Shown here one piece after another: positions 43,635 to 53,091 of a stretch of 64,000 nt of DNA. The notes beneath the pieces were generated by a model. The model saw only the letters and a program-made list of their open reading frames with translations, was not told the origin of the DNA and ran no database searches. Origin of the DNA: an uncultured Corynebacterium sp. GTDB taxonomy: Bacteria > Actinomycetota > Actinomycetes > Mycobacteriales > Mycobacteriaceae. The position numbers and the translations under genes were made by a program. Position 1 is the stretch's first letter, and each line of letters opens with the position of its first letter. The DNA is taken from NCBI RefSeq assembly GCF_946223165.1, contig NZ_CAMIBP010000005.1:1-64000 (forward strand), read 5' to 3'.

Positions 43635-44444
43635 ATGCGTAGCTTTGACACTTTTCCCCACAATGGTTTCAATTTCCCCTTTGGGGAGCGCTCCGGCGAT
43701 CGCCCTGGAGGACACTTTGGACGCCGCGGCGACCATCCCCAGCACCCCGGTCGCCACGGTGGACCCCACGGCGGGTTCCCACCCGAATTCGGCCCCGGCT
43801 TCAGGCCCGATCCCCGCATGGGCGAACTCTTTGGACACGGTCGCGGCAAGGGACGCGGCGGGCGCGCAGGCCGCGGTGACCTGCGCACCGCCATCCTGCT
43901 CCTCCTCAACGAGGAGCCCATGCACGGCTATCAGCTCATGACCACCATCGGCGAGCGCACTGACGGCCACTGGACCCCCAGCCCCGGGGCCATCTACCCC
44001 ACCATCAGCATGCTTGAGGACGAAGGCCTCATCGACATCACCAAGGAGGCGGGCCGCAAGCTCGCCACCATCACCGAAGCTGGTGCAGAGCTCGTTAAGC
44101 AGAAGTCTCAAGAGTGGGCAGACTTCTTCGCGGCCTATAAGCAGACCGCCGACAGCGAGACGCCGGGACCGGAAGAGCGCAACGGCGAGTTTCCCCCGTT
44201 TGGTCCCCCTCATCGACGCGGCGGACGCGGTCCTCAGGGCGGCCGTGGACCCCGCGGAGGCGAAGGCCCCCGTAACGGGCGATTCTTTGGCAACCCTGAG
44301 CTCATGGAATCCGTCGGCGCCCTGGGCCAGGCGCTCTTCACACTCGACACGGAACACACCGATGCGGCACGGGAGATCCTCGAACAGGCAATCGCGGACA
44401 TCACCGCACTATCCAAGAACAACGGCACTCCCGACGAGGACTAA
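43635..44444 (+). CDS. PadR-family regulator with Gly/Arg/His-rich flanks
   Basis: A 269-residue repressor. The PadR winged-helix domain is about residues 80-165 (LRTAILLLLNEEPMHGYQL, then WTPSPGAIYPTISMLEDEGLI). It is flanked by low-complexity regions. Residues 15-80 are rich in Gly, His, Pro and Arg (GRGKGRGGRAGRG), and residues about 190-220 carry RGG-like repeats (RRGGRGPQGGRGPRGG). A C-terminal helical part (225-262) may be the dimer helix. Ligand unknown. Likely self-regulated and possibly the regulator of ptrB. Confidence 0.85.
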   Translation: MRSFDTFPHNGFNFPFGERSGDRPGGHFGRRGDHPQHPGRHGGPHGGFPPEFGPGFRPDPRMGELFGHGRGKGRGGRAGRGDLRTAILLLLNEEPMHGYQLMTTIGERTDGHWTPSPGAIYPTISMLEDEGLIDITKEAGRKLATITEAGAELVKQKSQEWADFFAAYKQTADSETPGPEERNGEFPPFGPPHRRGGRGPQGGRGPRGGEGPRNGRFFGNPELMESVGALGQALFTLDTEHTDAAREILEQAIADITALSKNNGTPDED

Positions 44445-44503
44445 TAATCACCATCCGGCAAGCAGCGATCCCCTGCCTCCTCCACGGTTTCGCTCAGCAC
44501 AGA

Positions 44504-44551
44504 CGCCGACGAGCCACCCCATTCTTCATGGATTGAGGTGGCCCTTCGGCG
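44504..44551. terminator. Terminator between padR and purC
   Basis: CGCCGA...GCCACC pairs with GGTGGC...TCGGCG, a long stem with an internal mismatch. It lies between two converging genes. Confidence 0.6.
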
Positions 44552-44577
44552 TTGCGTCAACGCTACCCGACTGCTGC

Positions 44578-44601
44578 GCCGGCGCCGGCACACATGTGTG
44601 C
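44578..44601. repeat. Tandem perfect palindromes after purC
   Basis: GCCGGCGCCGGC (44578-44589) runs into GCACACATGTGTGC (44588-44601), both perfect palindromes, just beyond the purC stop. Role unknown; they could be part of a transcript end or a protein site. Confidence 0.45.
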
Positions 44602-44608
44602 GGATTAT

Positions 44609-45493
<885 letters not shown>

Positions 45494-45563
45494 GACAGAA
45501 AGCATATCGCAGCCTAGACTCAGTCACGTTGTTTCTCTCCCTCGGACCAAGGAGCTCTTTCTC

Positions 45564-46442
45564 TTGCGCACCCGCCTCACCGCAGCCCTGACCGCCTCCG
45601 CCGTCGCCATCAGCGCGCTCACCGTTCCGCAGGCCGGTGCCGCTCCCCTCCTGGAGATCCGCCAGTCGCAGCATGGGCAGTACCTGTGCACCGTCGAACA
45701 CGACTCCGCTAGCACCGCGGCCGCCGAGGCACTGACGGACGCCTACACCGCCACGCTGCAGAAGGCATCCGCCGCCGTCCAGGCTTCCTACCCGCAGTAC
45801 GAGGGCGTCTTCTCTGCGGTCACCGCCGCCGTAACGCCCACGACGATGACCAAGCTGACCCAGTTCAGCGCACTGTCCGCCCAGATGAAGAAGGACGGCT
45901 ACACGGACCAAGACATCCTCGCCATCGTCCTTGGCGCTTCCAACCCCAGTGCGCTTATCCAGGCCAACCTCACGCAAACGCTGCTGGATTCGCCGGAAGC
46001 CTCCATCAACCGAGCCAATGCACTGGCCAACCAGACGTCCACCACGCCTCGCGCACCGCTGCTGTCCGACGGCTCCACGTACAGCTCAAAGTTCCGCAGC
46101 GCGCTGCGTAGCGCGGAAGCGGAGACCGATCTCGCCTCCGCTATCGCCGCTTTCGATGCGGAGGCCGGCAACGCCGCCATGGCCGCTCTGTGGCAGGACT
46201 GCGTCACCGAGCTGCAGGCCAAGGGCATGACCCTGGGTGAGCAGGACGTGCCGGAGATCGAGGTGCCCGTCAACGGCGGCGGCACCGGCGGCGGCTCGTC
46301 TATCCTGGGCAACTCGTCCGTGGTCATCATCGCCGGTATCCTCGCCGTCTCGGTTCTCACTGTTGGCGCCGCCTACGTCGCCAACGGCGGCCTGGCGAAC
46401 GGCCTTCCCAACCTGGCTCTCCCCTTCCCCCTCGGCGCCTAA
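45564..46442 (+). CDS. Secreted, C-terminally anchored protein, unknown function
   Basis: I do not recognise the family. From a TTG start at 45564 (AAGGAG nine bases upstream) the 292-residue protein has a clear signal peptide, cut near AGA|A at residue 26. A mainly helical exported domain follows with two cysteines, one near residue 42 (YLCTVE) and one near 210 (QDCVTE). A Gly-rich linker leads to one membrane helix near residues 248-272. The frame is open from 45492 but that would run into purC and is not signal-like. Helical secreted proteins with such anchors are common on corynebacterial surfaces. Confidence 0.75.
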   Translation: MRTRLTAALTASAVAISALTVPQAGAAPLLEIRQSQHGQYLCTVEHDSASTAAAEALTDAYTATLQKASAAVQASYPQYEGVFSAVTAAVTPTTMTKLTQFSALSAQMKKDGYTDQDILAIVLGASNPSALIQANLTQTLLDSPEASINRANALANQTSTTPRAPLLSDGSTYSSKFRSALRSAEAETDLASAIAAFDAEAGNAAMAALWQDCVTELQAKGMTLGEQDVPEIEVPVNGGGTGGGSSILGNSSVVIIAGILAVSVLTVGAAYVANGGLANGLPNLALPFPLGA

Positions 46443-46485
46443 AGCGCCCGCGGGAATCACCCCACGGGGATAGACCCATGGGGGT

Positions 46486-46507
46486 GGATCAGCCGTGCGG
46501 CTGATCC
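46486..46507 (-). terminator. Hairpin after purB
   Basis: A perfect 10-bp stem, GGATCAGCCG and CGGCTGATCC, with a 2-nt loop, 12 bp beyond the purB stop. It may also end the converging secreted-protein gene. Confidence 0.7.
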
Positions 46508-46519
46508 GGGTTGAATTCT

Positions 46520-47950
46520 CTAGAGGATGTCGCCCGGGGTGTAGGCGGCAGCCTGCGGGTGCTGATCCGCGAGCGCCTTGATACGGCCAAGGATCTGGGC
46601 GACTTGGGACTCGGCCGCGCCGATGAAGGCGTGCTTGTCCGCGAGCGCCGCGTCGAGATCCTCAGCGGACATCGGCAGGCGATCGTCGGCGGCAAGGCGC
46701 GCGATAAGATCCTGCTCACCGCCGTTTTCACGCATGTTGAGCGCGACGGCCACGGCGTTTTCCTTAATGACCTCGTGTGCGGTCTCACGGCCCACACCGG
46801 CGCGGACAGCCGCCATAAGGATGCGGGTGGTGGCCAGGAACGGCAGGTAGCGCTCCAGCTCGCGGTCGATCATGGCTGGGAAGGCGCCGAACTCAGCCAG
46901 GACGGTGAGGAAAGTCTCGAACTGGCCGTCGATGGCGAAGAACGCATCCGGCAGGGCCACGCGGCGCACGACCGAGCAGAACACGTCGCCCTCGTTCCAC
47001 TGCTGGCCCGACAGGTCCGCCACCATGGTGAGGTAGCCGCGAAGGATGACCTGGAAACCGCACACGCGCTCGCACGAGCGGGCGTTCATTTTGTGCGGCA
47101 TGGCAGAAGAACCGACCTGGCCCTCCTTGAAGCCCTCGGTCACGGTCTCGTTGCCCGCCATGAGGCGGATGGTTGTGGCCAACGAGGAGGGGCCGGAGCC
47201 CAGCTCCACCAGAGCGGAGACGGCATCGAAGTCGAGGGAGCGCGGGTACACCTGGCCCACCGAGTTGAAGACGCGACTAAAGCCCAGGTGATCCGCAATG
47301 CGGGTCTCGAGCGCCGCGAGCTTATCCTCGGAGCCGCCCATGAGGTCGAGCATGTCCTGAGAGGTGCCCATCGGGCCCTTGATGCCGCGCAGCGGGTAGC
47401 GGGCCAGCAGCGCCTCGACGCGCTCGATACCCAGCAGCATCTCATCGGCCGCCGAGGCAAAGCGCTTGCCCAGCGTGGTGGCCTGGGCGGCGACGTTGTG
47501 GGAGCGGCCGGCCATGACCAGAGTCTGGTACTGGGCCGCGCGCTCGCCGATGCGGCTCACCACGGCGATGCCCTTGTCGCGCACGAGCTCAAGGGAGCGC
47601 AGGATCTGCAGCTGCTCCACGTTCTCGGTGAGATCGCGCGAGGTCATGCCCTTGTGGATGTGCTCGTAGCCCGCCAGATCATTGAACTCCTCGATGCGGG
47701 CCTTGACGTCGTGGCGGGTCACTCGCTCGCGCTCGGCGATGGACGCCAGATCCACCTGGTCCACGACGGCCTCGTAGGCAGAGATGGCCTCTGCCGGGAT
47801 GTCGACGCCCAGATCCTTCTGGGCCTTCATGACGGCGATCCACAACTCACGCTCGAGGATGATCTTGTGCTCCGGGGACCAGATCTCGGCCATCGCCGGA
47901 GATGCGTAGCGCGCGGACAGGACGTTGGAAATATTCTTCTTTTCAGCCAC
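46520..47950 (-). CDS. purB: Adenylosuccinate lyase
   Basis: Releases fumarate from SAICAR and from adenylosuccinate. The 476-residue protein has the superfamily signature GSSAMPHKMNAR with the catalytic Ser loop near residues 280-290, HKGMTSRDLTEN (substrate His) near 98 and AGRSHNVAAQATTLG near 170. The start is a GTG at 47950. It lies downstream of purD on the same strand, with a hairpin between them. Confidence 0.95.
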   Translation of the reverse strand: MAEKKNISNVLSARYASPAMAEIWSPEHKIILERELWIAVMKAQKDLGVDIPAEAISAYEAVVDQVDLASIAERERVTRHDVKARIEEFNDLAGYEHIHKGMTSRDLTENVEQLQILRSLELVRDKGIAVVSRIGERAAQYQTLVMAGRSHNVAAQATTLGKRFASAADEMLLGIERVEALLARYPLRGIKGPMGTSQDMLDLMGGSEDKLAALETRIADHLGFSRVFNSVGQVYPRSLDFDAVSALVELGSGPSSLATTIRLMAGNETVTEGFKEGQVGSSAMPHKMNARSCERVCGFQVILRGYLTMVADLSGQQWNEGDVFCSVVRRVALPDAFFAIDGQFETFLTVLAEFGAFPAMIDRELERYLPFLATTRILMAAVRAGVGRETAHEVIKENAVAVALNMRENGGEQDLIARLAADDRLPMSAEDLDAALADKHAFIGAAESQVAQILGRIKALADQHPQAAAYTPGDIL

Positions 47951-47995
47951 GAAAGCTCATTATTCCATGTAGCCGCCCCGACCACGCAGTTTTAA

Positions 47996-48022
47996 CCCCG
48001 TGGGGCCTATCGCTCCACGGGG
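47996..48022 (-). terminator. Hairpin between purD and purB
   Basis: CCCCGTGG (47996-48003) pairs with CCACGGGG (48015-48022). It lies 69 bp after the purD stop and 46 bp before the purB start. Confidence 0.6.
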
Positions 48023-48090
48023 CATTGCCGACCTGCGACCCAGCGGGGATTAGCTGGCCTTCGATGCGGGTGAGATGTGGTTGGATGCCG

Positions 48091-49368
48091 CTAGATGCTG
48101 ATGCGCCCCTCGAGCGCGGCCAGGCCGATGTCCTTGCGGTAGAAGCCACCCGGCATGTCGATGCCGTCGAGGACGGCATAGGCCGCCGCACGGGCATCGG
48201 CCAGCGAGGCGCCCTGACCCAAGACATTGAGAACGCGGCCGCCATTGGCGACGAACTCGCCGGCGTCGTTCTGCGCGGTGCCGGCGTGAAGCACCGTGAT
48301 GGTGTCCGTAAGGTCGGCGCCAGATATGACGGCGCCCTTGACCGGGCTGGCCGGGTAACCTTCGGCGGCCAGCACGACGGTGACGGCGTAGCCGTCCGTC
48401 CACCGCAACGGCTCCAGCTGCGCGAGCTCGCCGGCGGCGGTGGCGTGCAGGGCTCGGGCCAGCGGGGACTCGAGCAGCGAAAGGACAGCCTGGGTCTCCG
48501 GATCGCCGAAGCGGCAGTTGAACTCCACCACGGCGGGGCCGTCCTGGCCCCACGCCAGGCCGGCGTACAGCAGGCCGGAGTACGGGGTTCCGCGGCGGAC
48601 CATCTCGCGGGCCACGGGGACGCAGACCTCGTCCACGATGCGCTGAACGCCGTCGGCCGGCAGCCACGGCAGCGGGGTGTAGGCGCCCATGCCTCCGGTG
48701 TTCGGGCCCTCGTCGTTGTCGTAGGCGCGCTTGTGATCCTGCGCCGGCAGCAGCGGGACCACGGTCTCGCCATCGACGAGGCAGAACAGAGAGACCTCCG
48801 GGCCATCAAGGAAGGACTCAAGGAGCACCGGGTTTCCGGCAGCGAGCACGTCATCCACGTGGGCGCGCGCGGCCGCGCGGTCATCGGTCACCACGACACC
48901 CTTGCCGCCGGCCAGGCCGTCATCCTTGACCACGTAGTGCGGCCCGAAATTGTCGAGAGCGGCCTCAATGGCGGCATCGTCAGCGCCCGGCAGGATCTGC
49001 TCCGCGCGGGCGGTCTTCACGCCGGCGGCCTCCATGACATCCTTGGCGAACTTCTTGGAGCCCTCGATCTGGGCGGCGGCCTGCGACGGGCCGAACACCA
49101 GAATGCCGTTGTCACGCAGGACGTCCGCCACGCCTGCCACGAGCGGGACCTCGGGGCCGACGACGACGAGCTCGGCGCCCACCTGCTGAGCTACCTCGAG
49201 CATGCGGTCCGGATTATCGACCTGGGAGTACTCCGGGTGCACGGTGGCGATGTCGGCGAATGCCGGGGAGCCCGGCGCGACGTGAAGTTCGGTGGTCAGG
49301 GAATCGGCCGCCAGGCCTTTGAGCAGGGCGTGTTCGCGGCCGCCCGAGCCGATGACAAGAATGTGCAT
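48091..49368 (-). CDS. purD: Phosphoribosylamine-glycine ligase
   Basis: Step two of purine synthesis (GAR synthetase), an ATP-grasp enzyme of 425 residues. It begins MHILVIGSGGREHAL, the standard start. The ATP-grasp parts are FAKDVMEAAGV, VVKDDGLAGGKGV, EGPNTGGMGAYTP and EFNCRFGDPETQ. The frame is open to 49491 but that portion overlaps the divergent HIT gene and is not used. The two start codons are 34 bp apart. Confidence 0.95.
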   Translation of the reverse strand: MHILVIGSGGREHALLKGLAADSLTTELHVAPGSPAFADIATVHPEYSQVDNPDRMLEVAQQVGAELVVVGPEVPLVAGVADVLRDNGILVFGPSQAAAQIEGSKKFAKDVMEAAGVKTARAEQILPGADDAAIEAALDNFGPHYVVKDDGLAGGKGVVVTDDRAAARAHVDDVLAAGNPVLLESFLDGPEVSLFCLVDGETVVPLLPAQDHKRAYDNDEGPNTGGMGAYTPLPWLPADGVQRIVDEVCVPVAREMVRRGTPYSGLLYAGLAWGQDGPAVVEFNCRFGDPETQAVLSLLESPLARALHATAAGELAQLEPLRWTDGYAVTVVLAAEGYPASPVKGAVISGADLTDTITVLHAGTAQNDAGEFVANGGRVLNVLGQGASLADARAAAYAVLDGIDMPGGFYRKDIGLAALEGRISI

Positions 49369-49402
49369 GCCGTCTATCTTAACGGCCTGTAGGGTGTAGT
49401 CC

Positions 49403-49828
49403 ATGTCTTCTGTATTCACCAAGATCATCGAGGGCGAGCTGCCCGGACGCTTTGTCTTCCGCGACGACCGCGTCGTGGCCTTCCTCTCCATCGAGCCGCT
49501 GCGCTACGGCCACACCCTCGTCGTCCCCGTCCAGGAAGTGGACAAGTGGACCGACCTGGACGACGACACGTGGGCCTATCTCAACCAGATCGCCAAGGAG
49601 GTGGGCAACGCCGTCAAGACCGCGTTCAGCTCCGAGCGGGCCGGCTACATCATCGCCGGTTTCGACGTGCCGCACACCCACATCCACATCTTCCCCACGG
49701 ACAAGATGAGTGAGTACGACTTCAAGAGCTGCTTCGCTGCCGACGCTACTGATGCCGCCGCCATGGATGAGGCTGCCACCCGCATCCGCCAGCACCTCGG
49801 CACTGACGACGACGGCTACCGCCGCTAA
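49403..49828 (+). CDS. HIT-family nucleotide-binding protein
   Basis: A 141-residue histidine-triad hydrolase. The active-site motif is PHTHIHIFP (H-x-H-x-H) near residues 91-99. N-terminal family segments are FTKIIEGELPGRFVFRDD and LSIEPLRYGHTLVVP. Such proteins hydrolyse AMP-lysine-like nucleotide conjugates. A TAGGGT -10-like box at 49390-49395 would put the transcription start at or next to the ATG. Confidence 0.92.
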   Translation: MSSVFTKIIEGELPGRFVFRDDRVVAFLSIEPLRYGHTLVVPVQEVDKWTDLDDDTWAYLNQIAKEVGNAVKTAFSSERAGYIIAGFDVPHTHIHIFPTDKMSEYDFKSCFAADATDAAAMDEAATRIRQHLGTDDDGYRR

Positions 49829-49855
49829 CCTCGCCCGGCCCCGGCCACATGCATC

Positions 49856-49889
49856 GGCGCCCGTCACCACATCTGGTGGTGCGGGCGCC
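49856..49889 (+). terminator. Terminator after the HIT gene
   Basis: GGCGCCCG(T)CACCAC pairs with GTGGTGCGGGCGCC with one bulged T and a short ATCT-containing loop. TTTGTAT follows. Confidence 0.85.
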
Positions 49890-49903
49890 TTTGTATGTCA
49901 TAG

Positions 49904-49980
49904 CTTCCTATACAGATACGCTTTTCCGCGAAGCGCGACCTGGGAAAATGCCCGCGGAGATCCGCTACTTGTATAGGAAG
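49904..49980. repeat. 77-bp inverted-repeat element after the HIT gene
   Basis: Perfect 11-bp arms, CTTCCTATACA (49904-49914) and TGTATAGGAAG (49970-49980), enclose 55 bp. That interior has further symmetric pieces (TTTTCC at 49922 with GGAAAA at 49943). It sits between the HIT terminator and the end of phoS. The arms are AT-rich compared with the surroundings. It could be a small mobile-element remnant, a phoS terminator or a structured RNA. Confidence 0.6.
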
Positions 49981-50007
49981 TCCAGCGGTGTTCGGTAGCG
50001 TGCGGTC

Positions 50008-51423
50008 TTAAGCCTCCAGCGCGGGCAGCGCGACGGTGAACGTAGACCCCTTGCCTTCTTCCGAGACCACGGAGATGGTACCGCCGTGCTGCTCAACCAG
50101 GGACTTGGTGATGGCCAGGCCCAGGCCGGAGCCGCCGGTGTCGCGGGTGCGCGAGGTGTCCGCGCGATAAAAGCGCTCAAAGATGTGCGCGGCGTCAGTG
50201 GGATTCATGCCCTTGCCGTCATCGATGACGTCGACGTAGACGAAGCCGGAGGCCTTGCGCAGCTGCAGTGTGACGCTGGCGTCATCGCCGCCGTGGCGGA
50301 TGCCGTTGGACACGAGGTTAAGGAGCACCTGGTGCAAGCGGTCCGGATCACCCTTGACTAGAGGGATGGAGTCCGCCTGGTTGCGCACGTTGATGGCGCG
50401 GCCGGCGAAGGCGGCGCGCGCGGAGGAACCGACGGACAAAGACAGCTCCAGCATGTCCACGGTGTGCATCTCTAGGCGGTTGCCTTCGGCGCGCGTGAGT
50501 GCCAGCAGGTCCTCAACGAGCAGGGACATGCGCTTGGACTCGGAATCGATCTTGGAGAAGACCATGTCCACGTCGTCGGTGGCACCTGACCGGTAGAGCT
50601 CCGTGTATCCACGCAGGGACGTCAACGGGGTGCGCAGCTCGTGCGAGGCGTCGCCGACGAAGCGGCGCATCTGCTCCTCCTTGTCCTGCGCGGTCTCCAC
50701 GGACTCTTGCAGGCGCCCCAGCATGATGTTGAGCGCTCGGGACAGCTGGCCCACCTCGGTGTGCTCCGGCCATGACGGGACACGCTTGTCGAGGTCACCG
50801 GCGGCGATCTCCGCAGCGGTTTTCTCCACCTCGCGCAGGGGCCGAAGCGCCCTGCGCGTCACGGCGGCGCCGACAAGGGCGACGAGCACAAGGACCGCCG
50901 CTGAAATCATGATCTGGATGGTGGCGAGGCCGTTGAGCTGTTGGTTCTCGCGGGACACTTGGCGGGCGACGACGAGCACGGTGCCGTCGTCGAGCTGGCG
51001 GGCGACGGCGCGCCACTGCCCCTGAATCTCCTGCAATCCCTCTTCGCCGCTCCGCGTCACTGCCTTGACGGTCCGGGGGCTGCCGTCAATGGGCAGGCCG
51101 CCGATGTCCGGCATGGACTGCTGATCAATGCCGACGATCTGCATCGTGCTGGTGGATTGGAACGCCACGACGAAGTAGTCCGACGGCAGGCGGCGCGACA
51201 CGGTCTCACCGAGGAGCGCCTCATCGCGGGCCCAGCCGTGCATGGCGCCGTCCAAGTCCTTGTCCACCTGGTCGTAGATGACCTGACGCATGACGGCGTT
51301 AACCGCCAGGGAGGCCGAGGAGAGGCCGAGGAAGGACACGGCCACGATGAGGATGACGAGCCACACGCGCAGCGGAAGGGCTTTGGGAAGGTTGCGCGGG
51401 ATCGTCAGTTTCTTCATAGACAC
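50008..51423 (-). CDS. phoS: Sensor histidine kinase PhoS
   Basis: Membrane sensor of about 470 residues. It has TM1 about 18-42, an extracytoplasmic sensor region about 45-160, TM2 about 165-188 and a HAMP domain about 190-240. The H-box is FVGDASHELRTPLTSLRGY, the N-box LLNLVSNGIRHGG, then DDGKGM, FERFYR and GSGLGLAI. Its place before pqo and after purD matches phoS (cg2887) of C. glutamicum as I remember it, where PhoSR controls the phosphate-starvation response. The start is the GTG at 51423 or the ATG at 51417. It follows phoR by 21 bp. Confidence 0.88.
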   Translation of the reverse strand: MSMKKLTIPRNLPKALPLRVWLVILIVAVSFLGLSSASLAVNAVMRQVIYDQVDKDLDGAMHGWARDEALLGETVSRRLPSDYFVVAFQSTSTMQIVGIDQQSMPDIGGLPIDGSPRTVKAVTRSGEEGLQEIQGQWRAVARQLDDGTVLVVARQVSRENQQLNGLATIQIMISAAVLVLVALVGAAVTRRALRPLREVEKTAAEIAAGDLDKRVPSWPEHTEVGQLSRALNIMLGRLQESVETAQDKEEQMRRFVGDASHELRTPLTSLRGYTELYRSGATDDVDMVFSKIDSESKRMSLLVEDLLALTRAEGNRLEMHTVDMLELSLSVGSSARAAFAGRAINVRNQADSIPLVKGDPDRLHQVLLNLVSNGIRHGGDDASVTLQLRKASGFVYVDVIDDGKGMNPTDAAHIFERFYRADTSRTRDTGGSGLGLAITKSLVEQHGGTISVVSEEGKGSTFTVALPALEA

Positions 51424-51444
51424 AGGGCAGCTGCCTTGCGCCCG

Positions 51445-52155
51445 CTACGCGCGCGGCATGCGCAGGACGTAGCCCACGCCGCGGACGGTGTGAATGAGCG
51501 GAGTGTCGCCCGTATCAATCTTGCGGCGCAGGTAGGAAATGTAGGACTCCACCACGTTGCCGTCACCGCCGAAGTCGTAGTGCCACACGTTGTCCAGGAT
51601 CTTGGACTTGGAGAGCACGACCTCCTTGTTCTGCATGAGGTAGCGCAGGAGGTTGAACTCCGTGGGCGAGAGCTCGATGATCTTGCCGCCCTTGGTGACC
51701 TCGTGGGTGTCATCGTTAAGGGTGAGGTCCGCGTACGTCATCGTGGCGTCACCGTGCGTGTCATCTACCGCGGCTCCGCGGCGCAGGATGACGCGGAGGC
51801 GGGTAATGACCTCTTCCAGGCTGAACGGCTTGGTGACGTAGTCATCCGCGCCGATGGTCAGGCCGTGAATGCGCTGATCCACGGAGTCCTTGGCGGTGAG
51901 GTACAGCACCGGGCCGTCGAGGCCCTCCTGGCGCAGCTTGCCCAGCAGCTCAAAGCCGTCCATGCCAGGCATCATGACGTCCATGATGTAGGCGTCCGGG
52001 TTAATCTCGCGCGCGATGCGCAGCGCCTCGGTGCCGGAGTTGGCGGTGTGTACGTCGAATCCCTGGAACTTGAGGGACACGGTGAGCAGCTCCACAATGT
52101 TGGGCTCATCGTCGACGACGAGGACCGTCGTATTTTCGTTGTGCTTATCGTCCAT
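51445..52155 (-). CDS. phoR: Response regulator PhoR (OmpR/PhoB type)
   Basis: A 236-residue DNA-binding regulator. The receiver domain (about 10-125) has acidic pocket DDE (15-17), phosphoacceptor Asp59 in YIMDVMMPGMDG and the conserved Lys in YLTAKDS. The winged-helix output domain (about 140-235) includes ELSPTEFNLLRYLMQNKE and VESYISYLRRKID. In C. glutamicum the orthologue activates pstSCAB and other genes under phosphate limitation. The pst operon is about 35 kb away in this window. AAAAGGAAGG precedes the ATG. Confidence 0.9.
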   Translation of the reverse strand: MDDKHNENTTVLVVDDEPNIVELLTVSLKFQGFDVHTANSGTEALRIAREINPDAYIMDVMMPGMDGFELLGKLRQEGLDGPVLYLTAKDSVDQRIHGLTIGADDYVTKPFSLEEVITRLRVILRRGAAVDDTHGDATMTYADLTLNDDTHEVTKGGKIIELSPTEFNLLRYLMQNKEVVLSKSKILDNVWHYDFGGDGNVVESYISYLRRKIDTGDTPLIHTVRGVGYVLRMPRA

Positions 52156-52264
52156 GGGGTGAGAAGACCTTCCTTTTAGCGTGCTGCACGCTAGTGTGCC
52201 ACCCAGCCTATCGAAGCCACTGGGGAAAGTCTGGACGTTTGCTGTAAGCGCCCGGCGCGATCGC

Positions 52265-53050
52265 TTATCCCCAGGTTACTGTCGACAGATCTAGCCCCTC
52301 GGCCGCGGCTTGGGCCTCGACGAAGTCCCGCAGCAGCGGCGCATTGCCGTGGTAGGTCTCGTTGAAGCGCTCATCCGCGCAATACATACGGGCGAGCACA
52401 ACCTGCTTGGAGCGGGTGGTGTCGTACCAGCGGGCGATAGTGGCGAAATGAGCGTCCACCACCTCGCGGGCGCGGTCGGTGCCGAGCTCAACGCCGTCGG
52501 CCGCGGCGGCATCGAGCAGCGCGACGAAGTCCTCGTGCTGCGCCTTCGCGTCAGCCCAATCCTGGGCGCTCATGTTCCTCTGCACCTGGGCCGATTGCGC
52601 CCACTCGTCGGTGCCACCCCAGCGGGAATCGGCTTCCTCCTGGTAGGCGAGCCAGTCCTCGCCCAGGGCTTCGATTTTCTTCTCCACGGACTTCTTTTCC
52701 ATGGTGGTCTCCTTGTCTTTGAGCAGTGCATCGACGGCCCGCAGCATCGCGTCCACCTCACCGCGCCGCGCCACGAGGGCGGCGCGTTGAGCACGCAGAC
52801 GGGCGGCGGCATCGGCAGGCGCAGCGTCGAGCAAAGCAGGGATGTCCCGGAGCTCGACGCCAGCGCCGCGATAGATAAGGATGTCCATGCCGCGCTGCAG
52901 ATCGTCGTCGGTGTAGAGCCGGTGATCCCCCATCGTCCGCCACTCGGGGCTCAAGATCCCCAGATGGTCCCAGTGCCGCAGAGTGCGGGTGGTGACTTTG
53001 AGGACCTCCGCGGCCTCGCCGATGGTGTACACGGGGTTGTTCGGGCTCAT
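52265..53050 (-). CDS. MerR-family regulator with TipAS domain
   Basis: A 261-residue regulator. The MerR winged helix is residues 5-75 (YTIGEAAEVLKVTTRTLRHWDHLGIL). A coiled-coil dimer helix runs about 85-125. A C-terminal TipAS-type domain (about 130-255) has NETYHGNAPLLRDFVEAQAAAEG. TipAS domains bind thiopeptide-type antibiotics and other hydrophobic drugs. The ATG at 53050 is the natural start. The neighbouring amino-acid enzyme gene is 41 bp upstream on the same strand. One near-exact copy of the repeated DNA word lies at 52805 (APADAAAR). Confidence 0.87.
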   Translation of the reverse strand: MSPNNPVYTIGEAAEVLKVTTRTLRHWDHLGILSPEWRTMGDHRLYTDDDLQRGMDILIYRGAGVELRDIPALLDAAPADAAARLRAQRAALVARRGEVDAMLRAVDALLKDKETTMEKKSVEKKIEALGEDWLAYQEEADSRWGGTDEWAQSAQVQRNMSAQDWADAKAQHEDFVALLDAAAADGVELGTDRAREVVDAHFATIARWYDTTRSKQVVLARMYCADERFNETYHGNAPLLRDFVEAQAAAEGLDLSTVTWG

Positions 53051-53091
53051 GCCCCTGACCCTAAGAGTTGACGCGACGTCATGTGCAAGCC

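Noticed and set aside
49904..49980. FRT-like or lox-like recombination site
   Set aside because: The arms share only a short CTATAC/GTATAG word with FRT; spacing (55 bp) and flanks do not match either site.
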